Shown here: piece by piece, positions 47,537 through 56,867 of the stretch
How the letters are laid out: every line of letters begins with the position of its first letter
Position numbering within the stretch: the stretch's first letter is position 1
NCBI GenBank assembly: GCA_900635495.1
Contig: LR134136.1
Span: forward strand, 1,302,001-1,366,000
Length of the DNA stretch: 64,000 bases
Direction of reading: 5' to 3'
Origin: Atlantibacter hermannii
GTDB lineage: Bacteria > Pseudomonadota > Gammaproteobacteria > Enterobacterales > Enterobacteriaceae
The notes under the pieces: model-generated
Told to the model about the DNA's origin: nothing
The model's input: the letters and a program-made list of their open reading frames with translations, nothing else
Database searches by the model: none
Translations under genes and position numbers: made by a program

Positions 47537-48192
47537 TGTGGCAGATATTCACCCGGGAAATACATCTGGCGCTGCGTAAAGGGGCGGAGATCGTCAACCC
47601 GCTGTGGTTTTTTCTGATCGTTATTACCTTGTTCCCGTTGGGCATTGGCCCTGAACCGCAGTTGTTGGCGCGCATTGCGCCTGGCGTCGTGTGGGTGGCG
47701 GCGCTGCTGGCCGCGTTATTAGGTATGGAACGTCTGTTTCGCGATGACTGGCAGGATGGCTCCCTCGAACAATTGATGTTGCTGCCGCTGCCTCTGCCAG
47801 CCGTAGTGTTGGCGAAAGTGACCGCTCACTGGGTAGTAACCGGCCTGCCGCTGATCGTGCTTTCTCCGTTGGCGGCGATGCTGCTGGGGCTGGATGTTCA
47901 TACCTGGTGGGTGATGGCCCTGACATTAATGTTAGGAACGCCGACCCTGAGTTTTCTCGGCTCAGTTGGCGTTGGCCTGACGGTAGGATTACGTCGCGGC
48001 GGCGTGCTGCTCAGCCTGCTGGTGCTGCCGCTCACCATTCCGCTGTTGATTTTCGCCACAGCGGCGATGGACGCCGCAGCCATGGCGTTACCGGTTGAAG
48101 GATACATGGCCATTCTGGGCGCGTTTTTAGCGGCCAGCGCCACGCTATGCCCGTTCGCCACGGCGGCGGCGTTGCGGATAAGTATTCAATAA
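47533..48192 (+). CDS. ccmB: Heme exporter permease CcmB
   Basis: Inner-membrane partner of CcmA. 219 residues with six hydrophobic segments, highly conserved (NPLWFFLIVITLFPL, IGPEPQLLARIAPG, QDGSLEQLMLLPLPLPAVVL). The start is taken as the ATG at 47533, overlapping the ccmA stop by four bases; the next codon is also ATG. It is far more conserved than ccmA. Confidence 0.96.
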   Translation: MMWQIFTREIHLALRKGAEIVNPLWFFLIVITLFPLGIGPEPQLLARIAPGVVWVAALLAALLGMERLFRDDWQDGSLEQLMLLPLPLPAVVLAKVTAHWVVTGLPLIVLSPLAAMLLGLDVHTWWVMALTLMLGTPTLSFLGSVGVGLTVGLRRGGVLLSLLVLPLTIPLLIFATAAMDAAAMALPVEGYMAILGAFLAASATLCPFATAAALRISIQ

Positions 48193-48238
48193 TTGCCCGC
48201 AATAGTGGGCGCTAACTTAGCTTTGTGAGCCAATAACT

Positions 48239-48979
48239 ATGTGGAAATTCTTACATCAGCTTGCTAAACCAGAGCGTCTTTATCGCCTCTGCGGGCGTAT
48301 TGTCCCTCTGCTGGCCGTGGTCAGTATCGTGATGCTGCTGGTCGGCGTGATCTGGGGATTTGTCTGGGCCCCGGCCGATTATCAGCAGGGGCAAAGTTAT
48401 CGCATCATGTATATCCACGTACCAGCGGCCATCTGGTCGATGGGGATTTATGCCTGGATGGCGATTGCCGCCTTTATCGGGCTGGTCTGGCAAATCAAAA
48501 TGGCCGATCTGGCTGTGGCGGCCATGGCGCCCGTAGGTGCGGTGTATACCTTTATTGCGCTGGTTACCGGTTCCGCCTGGGGCAAACCGATGTGGGGAAC
48601 CTGGTGGATTTGGGATGCCCGCCTGACGTCCGAGCTGGTGCTGCTGTTCCTCTATGTTGGGGTGATTGCCCTGTACAACGCTTTCGACGACCGTCGTCTC
48701 GCCGGACGCGCCGCAGGCATACTGGTGCTGGTCGGCGTGGTCAACCTGCCGATTATCCATTTCTCCGTGGAGTGGTGGAACACCCTCCATCAGGGCTCGA
48801 CCAACATGCAAAAATCCATCGATCCCTCCATGCGTATGCCTCTGCGCTGGGCGATTTTCGGGTTCCTCGGCCTGTTTGGCACCCTGACGTTAATGCGCCT
48901 GCGTACGCTGATTTTAATGCAGGATCGCCGCCGCCCCTGGGTAGAAGAGATTGCTAATAAAGGAAGGAGCCTGTCATGA
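48239..48979 (+). CDS. ccmC: Heme handling protein CcmC
   Basis: Six-helix inner-membrane protein that loads heme onto CcmE. 246 residues. The periplasmic tryptophan-rich motif MWGTWWIWDARLTSELVL is present, with histidines on either side for heme contact (YIHVPAAIWSMGIY and NLPIIHFSVEWWN). It starts 46 bases after ccmB and overlaps ccmD by four bases. Confidence 0.96.
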   Translation: MWKFLHQLAKPERLYRLCGRIVPLLAVVSIVMLLVGVIWGFVWAPADYQQGQSYRIMYIHVPAAIWSMGIYAWMAIAAFIGLVWQIKMADLAVAAMAPVGAVYTFIALVTGSAWGKPMWGTWWIWDARLTSELVLLFLYVGVIALYNAFDDRRLAGRAAGILVLVGVVNLPIIHFSVEWWNTLHQGSTNMQKSIDPSMRMPLRWAIFGFLGLFGTLTLMRLRTLILMQDRRRPWVEEIANKGRSLS

Positions 48980-49194
48980 ATGTCGCCTTTGGAAGTCTGA
49001 GTGAATTTTTCGCCATGGGTGGTTATGCCTTTTATGTCTGGCTCGCCGTGGCATTTACCATCATCCCGCTATGTTTACTGGTCGCTCACACCGTCTGGCA
49101 GCGTAAAGCCTTACTGGCTGACGTGCGCCGCCAGCAGGGAAGAGAGCGGCGGATTAAAAACGCCCAACATCCGGCTCAGGAGGTGATCGGATGA
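48976..49194 (+). CDS. ccmD: Cytochrome c maturation protein CcmD
   Basis: Small membrane protein of 72 residues that stabilises the CcmC-CcmE complex. One hydrophobic helix (about 16-38: YAFYVWLAVAFTIIPLCLLV) followed by a basic cytoplasmic tail. It overlaps ccmC and ccmE by four bases each (ATGA-type junctions). Confidence 0.93.
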   Translation: MNVAFGSLSEFFAMGGYAFYVWLAVAFTIIPLCLLVAHTVWQRKALLADVRRQQGRERRIKNAQHPAQEVIG

Positions 49195-49670
49195 ATCCGC
49201 GTCGTAAAAACCGACTCTGGCTGGCCGTCATGGTGTTGATGGGCATTGGGATCACGATAACGCTCACGCTGTATGCGCTGCGCGCCAATATCGACCTGTT
49301 TTACACCCCGGGTGAAATTATTAACGGTAAAAACGAGACGCAGGTGAAGCCGGAACCGGGCCAGCGTCTGCGCGTAGGCGGAATGGTGATGCCGGGCAGC
49401 GTTAAGCGCGATAATCAAACCCTGAAAGTGAGTTTTAAAATTTACGACGCCCGCGGCGTGGTGGATGTCAGCTACGAAGGCATTCTCCCGGATCTGTTCC
49501 GCGAGGGGCAGGGTGTGGTAGCGCAGGGCGTGCTGGAGCCGGGTAATGTGATTGTTGCCAAAGAGGTGCTGGCTAAACACGATGAAAACTACACGCCGCC
49601 GGAAGTCAAAGCGGCGATGGAACAGAACCACCACCGTCCGGCAGAAGCCTATAAGGATAATCGCTCATGA
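49191..49670 (+). CDS. ccmE: Periplasmic heme chaperone CcmE
   Basis: Membrane-anchored chaperone that carries heme from CcmC to CcmF. 159 residues: N-terminal anchor (about 8-30), then a beta-barrel domain. The heme-attaching histidine is H130 in EVLAKHDENY, as in E. coli. LRVGGMVMPGSVKR and the GEIINGK strand are conserved. Overlaps ccmD and ccmF. Confidence 0.97.
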   Translation: MNPRRKNRLWLAVMVLMGIGITITLTLYALRANIDLFYTPGEIINGKNETQVKPEPGQRLRVGGMVMPGSVKRDNQTLKVSFKIYDARGVVDVSYEGILPDLFREGQGVVAQGVLEPGNVIVAKEVLAKHDENYTPPEVKAAMEQNHHRPAEAYKDNRS

Positions 49671-51616
49671 TGCCGGAACTCGGTAATTTTCTGCTGTGCC
49701 TGGCACTGGGGATTTCATTATTACTAAGCGTGTATCCGCAGTGGGGCGCGGTGCGTCAGGATGCGCGTCTGATGGCGCTGGCGCGCCCGCTCTCATGGAT
49801 GCTGTTTATCAGCGTCATGGCCGCGTTTCTGATTCTGGTGTATGCCTTTGTCGTCAACGATTTCACCATTATGTATGTCGCCAGCAACTCTAATGCGGAG
49901 TTGCCAGTGTGGTATCGGGTGGCCGCCACCTGGGGCGCACACGAAGGATCGCTGCTGCTGTGGGTGTTGTTGATGAGCGCGTGGACATTCGCGGTAGCGA
50001 CGCTGAGCCGCGGTATGCCACTGGATTCTGTCGCCCGCGTACTCTCGGTCATGGGCATGGTCAACTTTGGTTTTCTGCTGTTTATTCTGCTGACTTCCGA
50101 TCCGTTCACCCGGACGTTGCCGGAATATCCCATTGACGGACGCGATCTTAATCCCTTGTTGCAGGATGTGGGGCTGATTTTCCATCCGCCGTTGCTGTAT
50201 ATGGGCTACGTGGGCTTCTCGGTTGCTTTCGCCTTTGCAATTGCTTCGCTTATGGCAGGGCGTCTGGATACCGCCTGGGCGCGCTGGTCACGTCCGTGGA
50301 CTCAGGCCGCATGGATTTTCCTGACGCTCGGCATCGTGCTGGGTTCCGCATGGGCCTATTACGAGCTGGGCTGGGGCGGCTGGTGGTTCTGGGACCCGGT
50401 GGAAAACGCCTCGCTGATGCCGTGGCTGGCCGGGACTGCGCTGATGCACTCTCTGGCGGTCACTGAAAAACGCGGCAGCTTCAAAGCCTGGACAGTGCTG
50501 CTCGCCATCGCTGCGTTCTCGCTCTGCCTGCTGGGCACATTCCTGGTGCGCTCCGGGGTACTGGTCTCGGTGCACTCGTTTGCCTCCGATCCGGCGCGTG
50601 GCATGTTTATCCTCGCACTGTTGGTCATCGCAATTGGCGGTTCACTGCTGCTGTATGCGGTGAAAGGCAATAAAGTACGTGCCCGCGTCAAAAACGATCT
50701 CTGGTCGCGGGAAACGTTTCTGCTCGGCAACAATATTCTGCTGATGGCCGCCATGCTGGTGGTGCTGCTTGGGACGCTGCTGCCGCTGGTGCATAAACAG
50801 CTGGGTCTCGGCAGCATCTCCATCGGCGAACCGTTCTTTAATATGATGTTTACCGCCATGATGGTGCCGTTCGCGCTGTTACTCGGCATCGGACCGTTGG
50901 TGCGCTGGCGTCGTGATGAGCCGGGCAAGGTGCTGAAGCGTTTAGGCGTCGCTGTGGTCATTACGCTTGCGGGCGCGTTGCTGCTGCCCTGGCTGATGCA
51001 GGACCGCATCGAAGCCATGACGGTCGTCGGATTGATGATGGCAATTTGGGTGTTTGTCCTCGCACTGATGGAACTGCACGAGCGCGCCACCCATCGCCAT
51101 TCATTCCTGAAAGGCCTCACCAAAATCTCCCGCAGCCAGTGGGGCATGGTGCTTGGCCACGTCGGCCTCGCCGTGACCGTGGTAGGTATTGCCTTTAGCC
51201 AGAGTTACAGCGTCGAGCGCGACGTGCGAATGAAAGCGGGTGACCGCGTCGACATTCATCAGTATCAGTTCATTTTCAAAGAGGTCCGCGAAGTCAGTGG
51301 GCCGAACTGGCGCGGCGGCGTGGGCGTGATTGACGTTCTGCGCAACGGCAAACCGGAAGCTACGCTGCATGCGGAAAAGCGCTTTTATAACAGCAATATG
51401 ATGATGATGACCGAGGCGGCTATCGACGGCGGCGTGACCCGCGATTTGTATGCGGCGCTGGGTGAAGAGCTTGATGATGGCAGTTGGGCGGTGCGTCTGT
51501 ATTACAAACCCTTTGTGCGCTGGATTTGGTATGGCGGGGCATTAATGGCGCTGGGCGGACTGCTGAGCATGCTCGACCCTCGCTATCGCCTGCGTAAAGC
51601 ATTGCAGGAGGCATAA
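49667..51616 (+). CDS. ccmF: Cytochrome c heme lyase subunit CcmF
   Basis: Large inner-membrane protein of 649 residues that transfers heme from CcmE to apocytochrome c with CcmH. About fifteen hydrophobic segments. The WWD motif GWGGWWFWDPVENASLMPW lies at about 234-252, with flanking conserved WGAHEGSLLLWVLLMS and the histidines of LMHSLAV. The last base of its stop is the first base of the ccmG start. Confidence 0.97.
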   Translation: MMPELGNFLLCLALGISLLLSVYPQWGAVRQDARLMALARPLSWMLFISVMAAFLILVYAFVVNDFTIMYVASNSNAELPVWYRVAATWGAHEGSLLLWVLLMSAWTFAVATLSRGMPLDSVARVLSVMGMVNFGFLLFILLTSDPFTRTLPEYPIDGRDLNPLLQDVGLIFHPPLLYMGYVGFSVAFAFAIASLMAGRLDTAWARWSRPWTQAAWIFLTLGIVLGSAWAYYELGWGGWWFWDPVENASLMPWLAGTALMHSLAVTEKRGSFKAWTVLLAIAAFSLCLLGTFLVRSGVLVSVHSFASDPARGMFILALLVIAIGGSLLLYAVKGNKVRARVKNDLWSRETFLLGNNILLMAAMLVVLLGTLLPLVHKQLGLGSISIGEPFFNMMFTAMMVPFALLLGIGPLVRWRRDEPGKVLKRLGVAVVITLAGALLLPWLMQDRIEAMTVVGLMMAIWVFVLALMELHERATHRHSFLKGLTKISRSQWGMVLGHVGLAVTVVGIAFSQSYSVERDVRMKAGDRVDIHQYQFIFKEVREVSGPNWRGGVGVIDVLRNGKPEATLHAEKRFYNSNMMMMTEAAIDGGVTRDLYAALGEELDDGSWAVRLYYKPFVRWIWYGGALMALGGLLSMLDPRYRLRKALQEA

Positions 51617-52173
51617 TGAAACGTAATGTGTTGTTTATTCCATTAATCCTTTTTTTGCTGCTGGCCGCCGCGCTGCTCTGGCAGCTGGTGCGCAATGCCA
51701 ACGGCGACGATCCCACCACGCTGGAATCGGCGTTAATCGGCAAACCGGTTCCGGTATTCCGTCTTGAATCGCTGGATGAACCGGGCAAAACCTACGATCA
51801 GGCGGCGCTCACCAGCGGCAAGCCGGTGCTGCTGAACGTCTGGGCCACCTGGTGCCCGACCTGCCGGGCGGAACACCAGTATCTTAACAGCCTGTCTGCG
51901 CAGGGCGTGCGGGTGGTGGGGATGAACTATAAAGACGATCGCCAGAAGGCCATCACCTGGCTGAAGGAGCTGGGCAACCCGTACGCCATGAGCCTGTTTG
52001 ACGGCAACGGCATGTTGGGGCTCGATTTGGGCGTGTATGGCGCGCCGGAAACCTTCCTGATCGACGGCAAAGGCATCATTCGCTATCGCCACGCTGGCGA
52101 TTTGAATGAGCAGGTCTGGCAAAGCGAAATCAAGCCGCTGTGGGATAAATACACGCAGGAGGCGGGAGCATGA
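51616..52173 (+). CDS. ccmG: Thiol:disulfide oxidoreductase CcmG (DsbE)
   Basis: Periplasmic thioredoxin-like protein, 185 residues, that keeps the apocytochrome CXXCH cysteines reduced before heme ligation. N-terminal membrane anchor (about 5-22), then a thioredoxin fold with the active site WATWCPTCRAEH (C80, C83). GAPETFLIDGKG holds the conserved cis-proline region. Coupled to ccmF and ccmH by overlapping codons. Confidence 0.96.
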   Translation: MKRNVLFIPLILFLLLAAALLWQLVRNANGDDPTTLESALIGKPVPVFRLESLDEPGKTYDQAALTSGKPVLLNVWATWCPTCRAEHQYLNSLSAQGVRVVGMNYKDDRQKAITWLKELGNPYAMSLFDGNGMLGLDLGVYGAPETFLIDGKGIIRYRHAGDLNEQVWQSEIKPLWDKYTQEAGA

Positions 52174-52628
52174 CGCGCATCCTGAGCCTGTTCGCCGCGC
52201 TACTGCTGTCGTTTTCGGTGTTCGCCGCGATCGATACTTATCAGTTTAAAGATGAAGCGCAGGAGCAGCAGTTTCGCGAACTCACCGCCCAGTTGCGCTG
52301 CCCTAAATGCCAGAACAACAGCATCGCCGACTCTAACGCCATGATCGCCTCCGACATGCGCCAGAAGGTGTATGAACTGCAGCAGCAGGGGCAAACGCAA
52401 AAACAGATCATCGATTATATGGTGGCGCGCTACGGTAACTTCGTGACCTATGAACCCCCCGTGACCCCTGGCACCCTGGTATTGTGGCTGCTGCCTGCGC
52501 TGTTTGTACTCGGCGGGATTGTTGTGGTCGTACGGCGCGCCAGAAAAGGACGCCAGACCACGTCCCAACCGTTAAATGACCTGGAACAGCAACGACTGAA
52601 GCAGTTGCTAAGCGAGAAGAATAAATGA
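52170..52628 (+). CDS. ccmH: Cytochrome c maturation protein CcmH (short form)
   Basis: 152 residues with a signal peptide (cleaved after FAA), the redox motif LRCPKCQNNS (C44, C47) and a C-terminal membrane helix (about 103-122). It reduces the apocytochrome together with CcmG. In E. coli CcmH is a long protein fusing this domain to a TPR part; here the stop codon separates the two and ccmI follows with a four-base ATGA overlap. Confidence 0.94.
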   Translation: MTRILSLFAALLLSFSVFAAIDTYQFKDEAQEQQFRELTAQLRCPKCQNNSIADSNAMIASDMRQKVYELQQQGQTQKQIIDYMVARYGNFVTYEPPVTPGTLVLWLLPALFVLGGIVVVVRRARKGRQTTSQPLNDLEQQRLKQLLSEKNK

Positions 52629-53823
52629 CGTTAACTCTGCTTATTACCATCATGGCGGCGTTACTGATCATCACCGCCGGTTTGCTGTTTATTCCCTGGT
52701 CCGCAACCCGCAGCGTTTCACGCGATGTGCTGAACCGCGCTTTTTATCACTCGCGCCTGCGCGAACTGGAGCGCGAAAACACCGTTGAACGTGATGAAAT
52801 GGTGGCGGAGCTCCAGCACAATTTGCTCGACGACATACCGCAGCATCCTGTCGATAACCCGCCAGCGCCATTAAGCCGCTGGGTGCTTGTGCCTGGCGTG
52901 GCGGCGCTGGTGATTGTCAGCCTCGGCGTATTCTGGAAAACCGTCGATTTGAAAAAAGTCCTCGAATGGCAGGAAGTGACCCGCCAGACGCCGGAACTCT
53001 TAAAGCGCGTCATGGATCCTGACGCCCCGGCATTAACCACAGAAGAGATGGCCCGGCTGGGACTCGGACTGCGGACGCGCCTGCAGGACGATCCTGATAA
53101 TATCGAAGGCTGGATGATGTTGGGTCGCATTGGGATGGCCCTGAATAACGCCACCACGGCTACCGATGCGTTTGAACATGCATGGAAGCTGGCGCCGGAC
53201 AATATCGACGCAAAACTCGACTATGCTGAAGTATTGATTCGTTCATCCGATCAGAATGACAACCAGCTGGGCGATAAACTCCTGCGTGAAGTGGTCGCCG
53301 CGTCGCACACCAATATCCGCGCGCTCAGTCTGCTGGCGTTCAGTTCATTTGAGCAACAGCGGTTCGGTGACGCGGTCGCCGCCTGGCAAATGATGCTGCA
53401 GGTGTTGCCGCAAAACGATAAGCGACGGCAGTGATTGAGCGTAGTATCGCCCAGGCCGAATCCCAAACCGGCATGGACAATGCGCCGCTGGCTGTTAAAA
53501 TCACGCTCTCGCCGGAAGCTCAGCAGAGTTTGCCTGCCAGTGGTGCCGTCTTTGTTACCGTCGTGGGCGAAGCGTCGCCGGTGCCTGTGGCGGTTAAAAA
53601 GTTGCCGGTTGGCCAGTTTCCGATGACACTCAATATAGATGACTCAAATACCATGATGCCGGGAGGCTCGCTTTCCTCACTGCGTCAGGGTTGGATTAAA
53701 GTGCATATCTCACAGGATGGCACACCTGCTGTGCAGTCAGGGGATTGGGTTGGTCAAAGCGCGCTGATGAAATTTGACCCGGCCCACCCGACGGAGGTGA
53801 CTATTTCATCTCGTCAACCCTGA
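52625..53823 (+). CDS. ccmI: Cytochrome c maturation TPR protein CcmI, frameshifted in this sequence
   Basis: Apocytochrome chaperone of about 399 residues when repaired. Two hydrophobic segments near the N terminus (about 3-22 and 90-108) flank a cytoplasmic loop; TPR-like helices follow in the periplasm (NIEGWMMLGRIGMALNNATT, then KLAPDNIDAKLDYAEVLI), then a C-terminal beta domain (LAVKITLSPEAQQSLPAS). One base is missing near 53424, between NDKR and TAVIERS. Last gene of the ccm operon, ending 29 bases before mlaA. Confidence 0.9.
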
Positions 53824-53852
53824 CAGCAGCCATCAATAACAGGGAGACAGAG

Positions 53853-54605
53853 ATGAATTTTCGCCTGACAGGCCTCGCGCTGGCGACCACCTTACTGGTG
53901 GGTTGCGCCAGCTCGGGAGAACAACAAGGGCGTTCAGACCCGTTCGAAGGGTTTAACCGCAGCATGTACAATTTCAACTTCAACGTACTGGATCCCTATG
54001 TTGTTCGTCCGGTCGCCGTCGTCTGGCGTGATTACGTGCCGCAACCGGCGCGTAATGGGCTCAGCAACTTCACCAGTAACCTTGAAGAACCGGCCACCAT
54101 GGTCAACTACTTCCTTCAGGGCGACCCCTATCAGGGGATGGTGCATTTTACCCGTTTCTTCCTGAATACCTTGCTGGGGATGGGCGGCTTTATTGATGTC
54201 GCGGGCCTGTCGAATCCGAAACTCCAGCGCGAGGAGCCGCATCGCTTCGGCAGTACGCTGGGGCATTACGGTGTCGGCTATGGTCCGTATTTGCAGTTGC
54301 CTTTCTACGGCAGCTTTACGTTGCGTGAAGAGGGCGGCGATTTCGCCGATACCACGTATCCGGTGCTTTCGTGGCTGACCTGGCCGCTGTCGGTGGGTAA
54401 ATGGGCGGTTGAGGGTGTCGAAAGCCGCGCCCAGTTGCTTGATTCAGATGGCCTGCTGCGTCAGTCATCCGATCCGTACATCCTGGTGCGTGAGGCATAC
54501 TTCCAGCGTAACGACTTTATCGCTAACGGCGGGAAGCTTAAGCCGGATGAAAACCCGAATGCCAAAGCCATTGAGGGTGATTTAAAAGATATCGACGCCG
54601 AGTAG
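53853..54605 (+). CDS. mlaA: Outer-membrane lipoprotein MlaA (VacJ)
   Basis: Outer-membrane part of the Mla system that removes misplaced phospholipids from the outer leaflet. 250 residues. Lipobox LLVGC with the lipidated Cys at 18, then the conserved DPFEGFNRSMYNFNFNVLD and FFLNTLLGMGGFIDVAG. RBS GGGAGACAGAG. It is close to the ccm operon end and may be partly co-transcribed. Confidence 0.96.
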   Translation: MNFRLTGLALATTLLVGCASSGEQQGRSDPFEGFNRSMYNFNFNVLDPYVVRPVAVVWRDYVPQPARNGLSNFTSNLEEPATMVNYFLQGDPYQGMVHFTRFFLNTLLGMGGFIDVAGLSNPKLQREEPHRFGSTLGHYGVGYGPYLQLPFYGSFTLREEGGDFADTTYPVLSWLTWPLSVGKWAVEGVESRAQLLDSDGLLRQSSDPYILVREAYFQRNDFIANGGKLKPDENPNAKAIEGDLKDIDAE

Positions 54606-54633
54606 GCCGGTTCTTTTCCGCTCCGGCGGCAAT

Positions 54634-54664
54634 AAAAAAGGTGAGCTAATGCTCACCTTTTTTT
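54634..54664. terminator. Bidirectional terminator mlaA/fadL
   Basis: The long stem AAAAAAGGTGAGC/GCTCACCTTTTTT with a TAAT loop gives strong U-tracts on both strands. It lies between the convergent mlaA and fadL. Confidence 0.92.
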
Positions 54665-54678
54665 CTTTCAACGCAGGA

Positions 54679-56047
54679 TTAGAACGCGTAGTTAAAGTTC
54701 GCGCCGTACAGCCACGCTTTACCTTCAGATTTAAAGGTATACGGGCCTTCGGTGAATTCAACATGCTGACCGTGCATATAGGAAACGCCCACATCCACAG
54801 ATGCATCTTTGTTGAATGCATAAGTCGCGCCGGTGCTCAGCCACAGACGATCCTGATCCGGGATAGAGATCGAACGATGATCCGAAGGAACCGGGCTGTC
54901 ATCGAAGGCGATACCTGCACGCAGGGTCCAGTTATCATCCATAAAGTATGTGGTGCCTAACGCGAGGCGGTAAGAATCGCGGAAGCTTTCATCTTTATAG
55001 AACAGCGTCTGACCATTATTGCTGGTCGCTTTCAGCTCTTCGAACTGGCTCCAGCTGGTGTACGCCAGGCTATAGTGGATGGCCCACTGCGGCGCCACTT
55101 TGTTATAACCAGACAGTTCCCACATTTCCGGAAGATTCAGCGTCAGGTTGCCGCCGATGGTGCTGCCACCAGTACCGTAAGGCAGACCCTGGCTGGACAG
55201 CGCAGCGTTGATAGCCGGGCTGCTGCTCAGTTCACTTCTGTAATCGCCTTCGAAATCCACTTTGACTTCTGAGCGATAGGTCAGTGAGTAGCGGTTGTTT
55301 TCATCCAGTTCATACATGATCCCGGCGTTCCAGCCATAGCCCCATTCGTTGCCTTTCAGGCGAGCGATTTGGGTATTGCTGTCGAGGGAGTTTGCATAAC
55401 CCGCCAGCGCTGCAAGCTGCGCACCTTGCGGGGTAGCAGTGCCAAAGGCCGGGTTACGTCTGAGCTGGCCTGCGGTCAACTGCCCCAGGTCGCCTGCGTA
55501 ACGCTCCAGTTTCGCTTTTGCATAAACGGCGTTAAAGCCTAAACCGAAGCTGAAGTTATTGTTCAGACGGTATGCGCCGCTCAGGTTGAGGTTAAGGGTT
55601 TCCAGGTCGGTTTTGCCGCCCATAGAACCTGCCGCGTAGGAATCGTTAAATTCTGTCGCCAGGCCGTAGTTGGAGGTCACAGAGGCACCCCAACCAAATT
55701 GCTCATTAATCGGCGCGACGAAATGCAGGTTAGGCACCCACGCAGTCGGCGCGATGTTATCGGCGTCCAGCGTACGGCCTGATGGGGAACGACCAGATAC
55801 ATTTACGTCCGGGTCAACAAAAATGGCGCCGCCGGAGAAGGACGGGCGATCAAACATCATAATCGCTGCCGGGTTACGGCTGGCTGAGCCCGCATTATCG
55901 GCGATAGCGCCTTCCCCCTGAATAGGCACGGCCAAGGCCAGAGGAAGAAAACTCATTTAACTGAAAACCTGCAGACCAGGCTTGAGAGGAGACGATTGCC
56001 ACTGCAACTGCGAGAAGAGACTTGGTAAACAGGGTTTTCTGGCTCAT
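54679..56047 (-). CDS. fadL: Long-chain fatty acid porin FadL, frameshifted in this sequence
   Basis: Outer-membrane beta-barrel transporter of long-chain fatty acids. Repaired length 455 residues from the ATG at 56047, with signal peptide MSQKTLFTKSLLAVAVAIVS and cleavage before AGFQLNEFSSSGLG. The hatch domain and barrel strands are conserved (NIAPTAWVPNLHFVAP, GWGASVTSNYGLATEF), ending in Phe. One extra G in the run opposite 55914-55918 breaks the frame after GRAYSG. Two FadR-like sites lie upstream. Confidence 0.94.
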
Positions 56048-56137
56048 GACCATAACCTCATCCATTTATTTTTATTTAAATAATGTTACGTACCGTAACA
56101 GGAGCGCGAAGTGTAGGGTCTGAGTTACGGCTTACAA

Positions 56138-56148
56138 ATCAGACCAGT
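56138..56148 (-). promoter_or_regulatory. Candidate FadR site 1, fadL
   Basis: On the minus strand it reads ACTGGTCTGAT, matching the FadR core ACTGGTCNGA. About 90 bases upstream of the fadL start. Confidence 0.6.
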
Positions 56149-56158
56149 GGCGAGAGTA

Positions 56159-56173
56159 TAGGTCCGACCAGAG
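56159..56173 (-). promoter_or_regulatory. Candidate FadR site 2, fadL
   Basis: On the minus strand CTCTGGTCGGACCTA matches the FadR palindrome closely. It shares the 11-mer AGGTCCGACCA with the site before fadI. Confidence 0.7.
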
Positions 56174-56416
56174 TGAATGTTGCAAGTTTGTTTAATGAAA
56201 ATTTAAAAAATGATCATCGAAACGAGATCGGCGTGGCAAAATTGGGGCCGGTGTCGCTAACTGAAACCGGTTAATTTTGTTTCAGATCATTTTTTTCTCG
56301 CTTTTCTGGACATGCGCGGTTTTGACATGATTCTCGGGTGGAGCAGGGCCGTTTCGCGGCGTAAAATAAGGCGATTGCTAACTGCACCCCAGGTGCGAAG
56401 TACAGAGGAAATCACA

Positions 56417-56701
56417 ATGAGTAAATGCAGTGCTGATGAAACCCCGGTTTGCTGCTGTATTGATGTTGGAACCATTATGGACAACACCGACTGCACCGCG
56501 TCCTACAGCCGCGTTTTCCCGAATCGCGCACAGGCAGAAGAAACACTGGCGGCGCTGAGTGCAAAAGCCCGTGAAGTTGAATCCGAGCCGTGCCAGATTA
56601 ACGCTAACTTCACCGAAGAGAGCGACGGCGTACGTCTGGATATCGACTTCGTCTTCGCCTGCCAGGCGGAAACCATGATTTTCCAGTTGGGCTTGCGTTA
56701 A
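56417..56701 (+). CDS. yfcZ: YfcZ, DUF406 family protein
   Basis: 94 residues from the ATG at 56417, behind AGAGGAAAT. The N terminus is cysteine-rich (MSKCSADETPVCCCIDVGTI), followed by the conserved FTEESDGVRLDIDFVF and a final FQLGLR. Short cytoplasmic protein of unknown role, always found near fadL/fadIJ in enterics. Divergent from fadL. A GC-rich hairpin (ACGCCTTCC/GGAAGGCGT, about 56710-56733) follows it without a U-tract. Confidence 0.9.
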   Translation: MSKCSADETPVCCCIDVGTIMDNTDCTASYSRVFPNRAQAEETLAALSAKAREVESEPCQINANFTEESDGVRLDIDFVFACQAETMIFQLGLR

Positions 56702-56816
56702 TCCTTTTGACGCCTTCCAGCCCCGGAAGGCGTCGCCTCTCCATAAATTCGTGTAACCCTTCAAAGTTTTTCATTTCCCTGGTTGGCTAAATGTAAAAAT
56801 TTGGTTAAGACTGTCG

Positions 56817-56833
56817 TCAGGTCCGACCACTTT
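56817..56833 (+). promoter_or_regulatory. FadR operator upstream of fadIJ
   Basis: TCAGGTCCGACCACTTT (complement AAAGTGGTCGGACCTGA) is a close match to the FadR operator, centred about 43 bases before the fadI start. FadR is known to repress fadIJ in E. coli. Confidence 0.8.
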
Positions 56834-56867
56834 TTTCATTATGTATTCACTTTTACAGGGGAGTGTT

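Larger units (their letters stand above)
56048..56416. promoter_or_regulatory. Divergent fadL/yfcZ control region
   Basis: About 370 bases without a gene, AT-rich in the middle. It holds two FadR-like operators near 56138-56173 and the ribosome site of yfcZ. No other structure was recognised. Confidence 0.6.
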
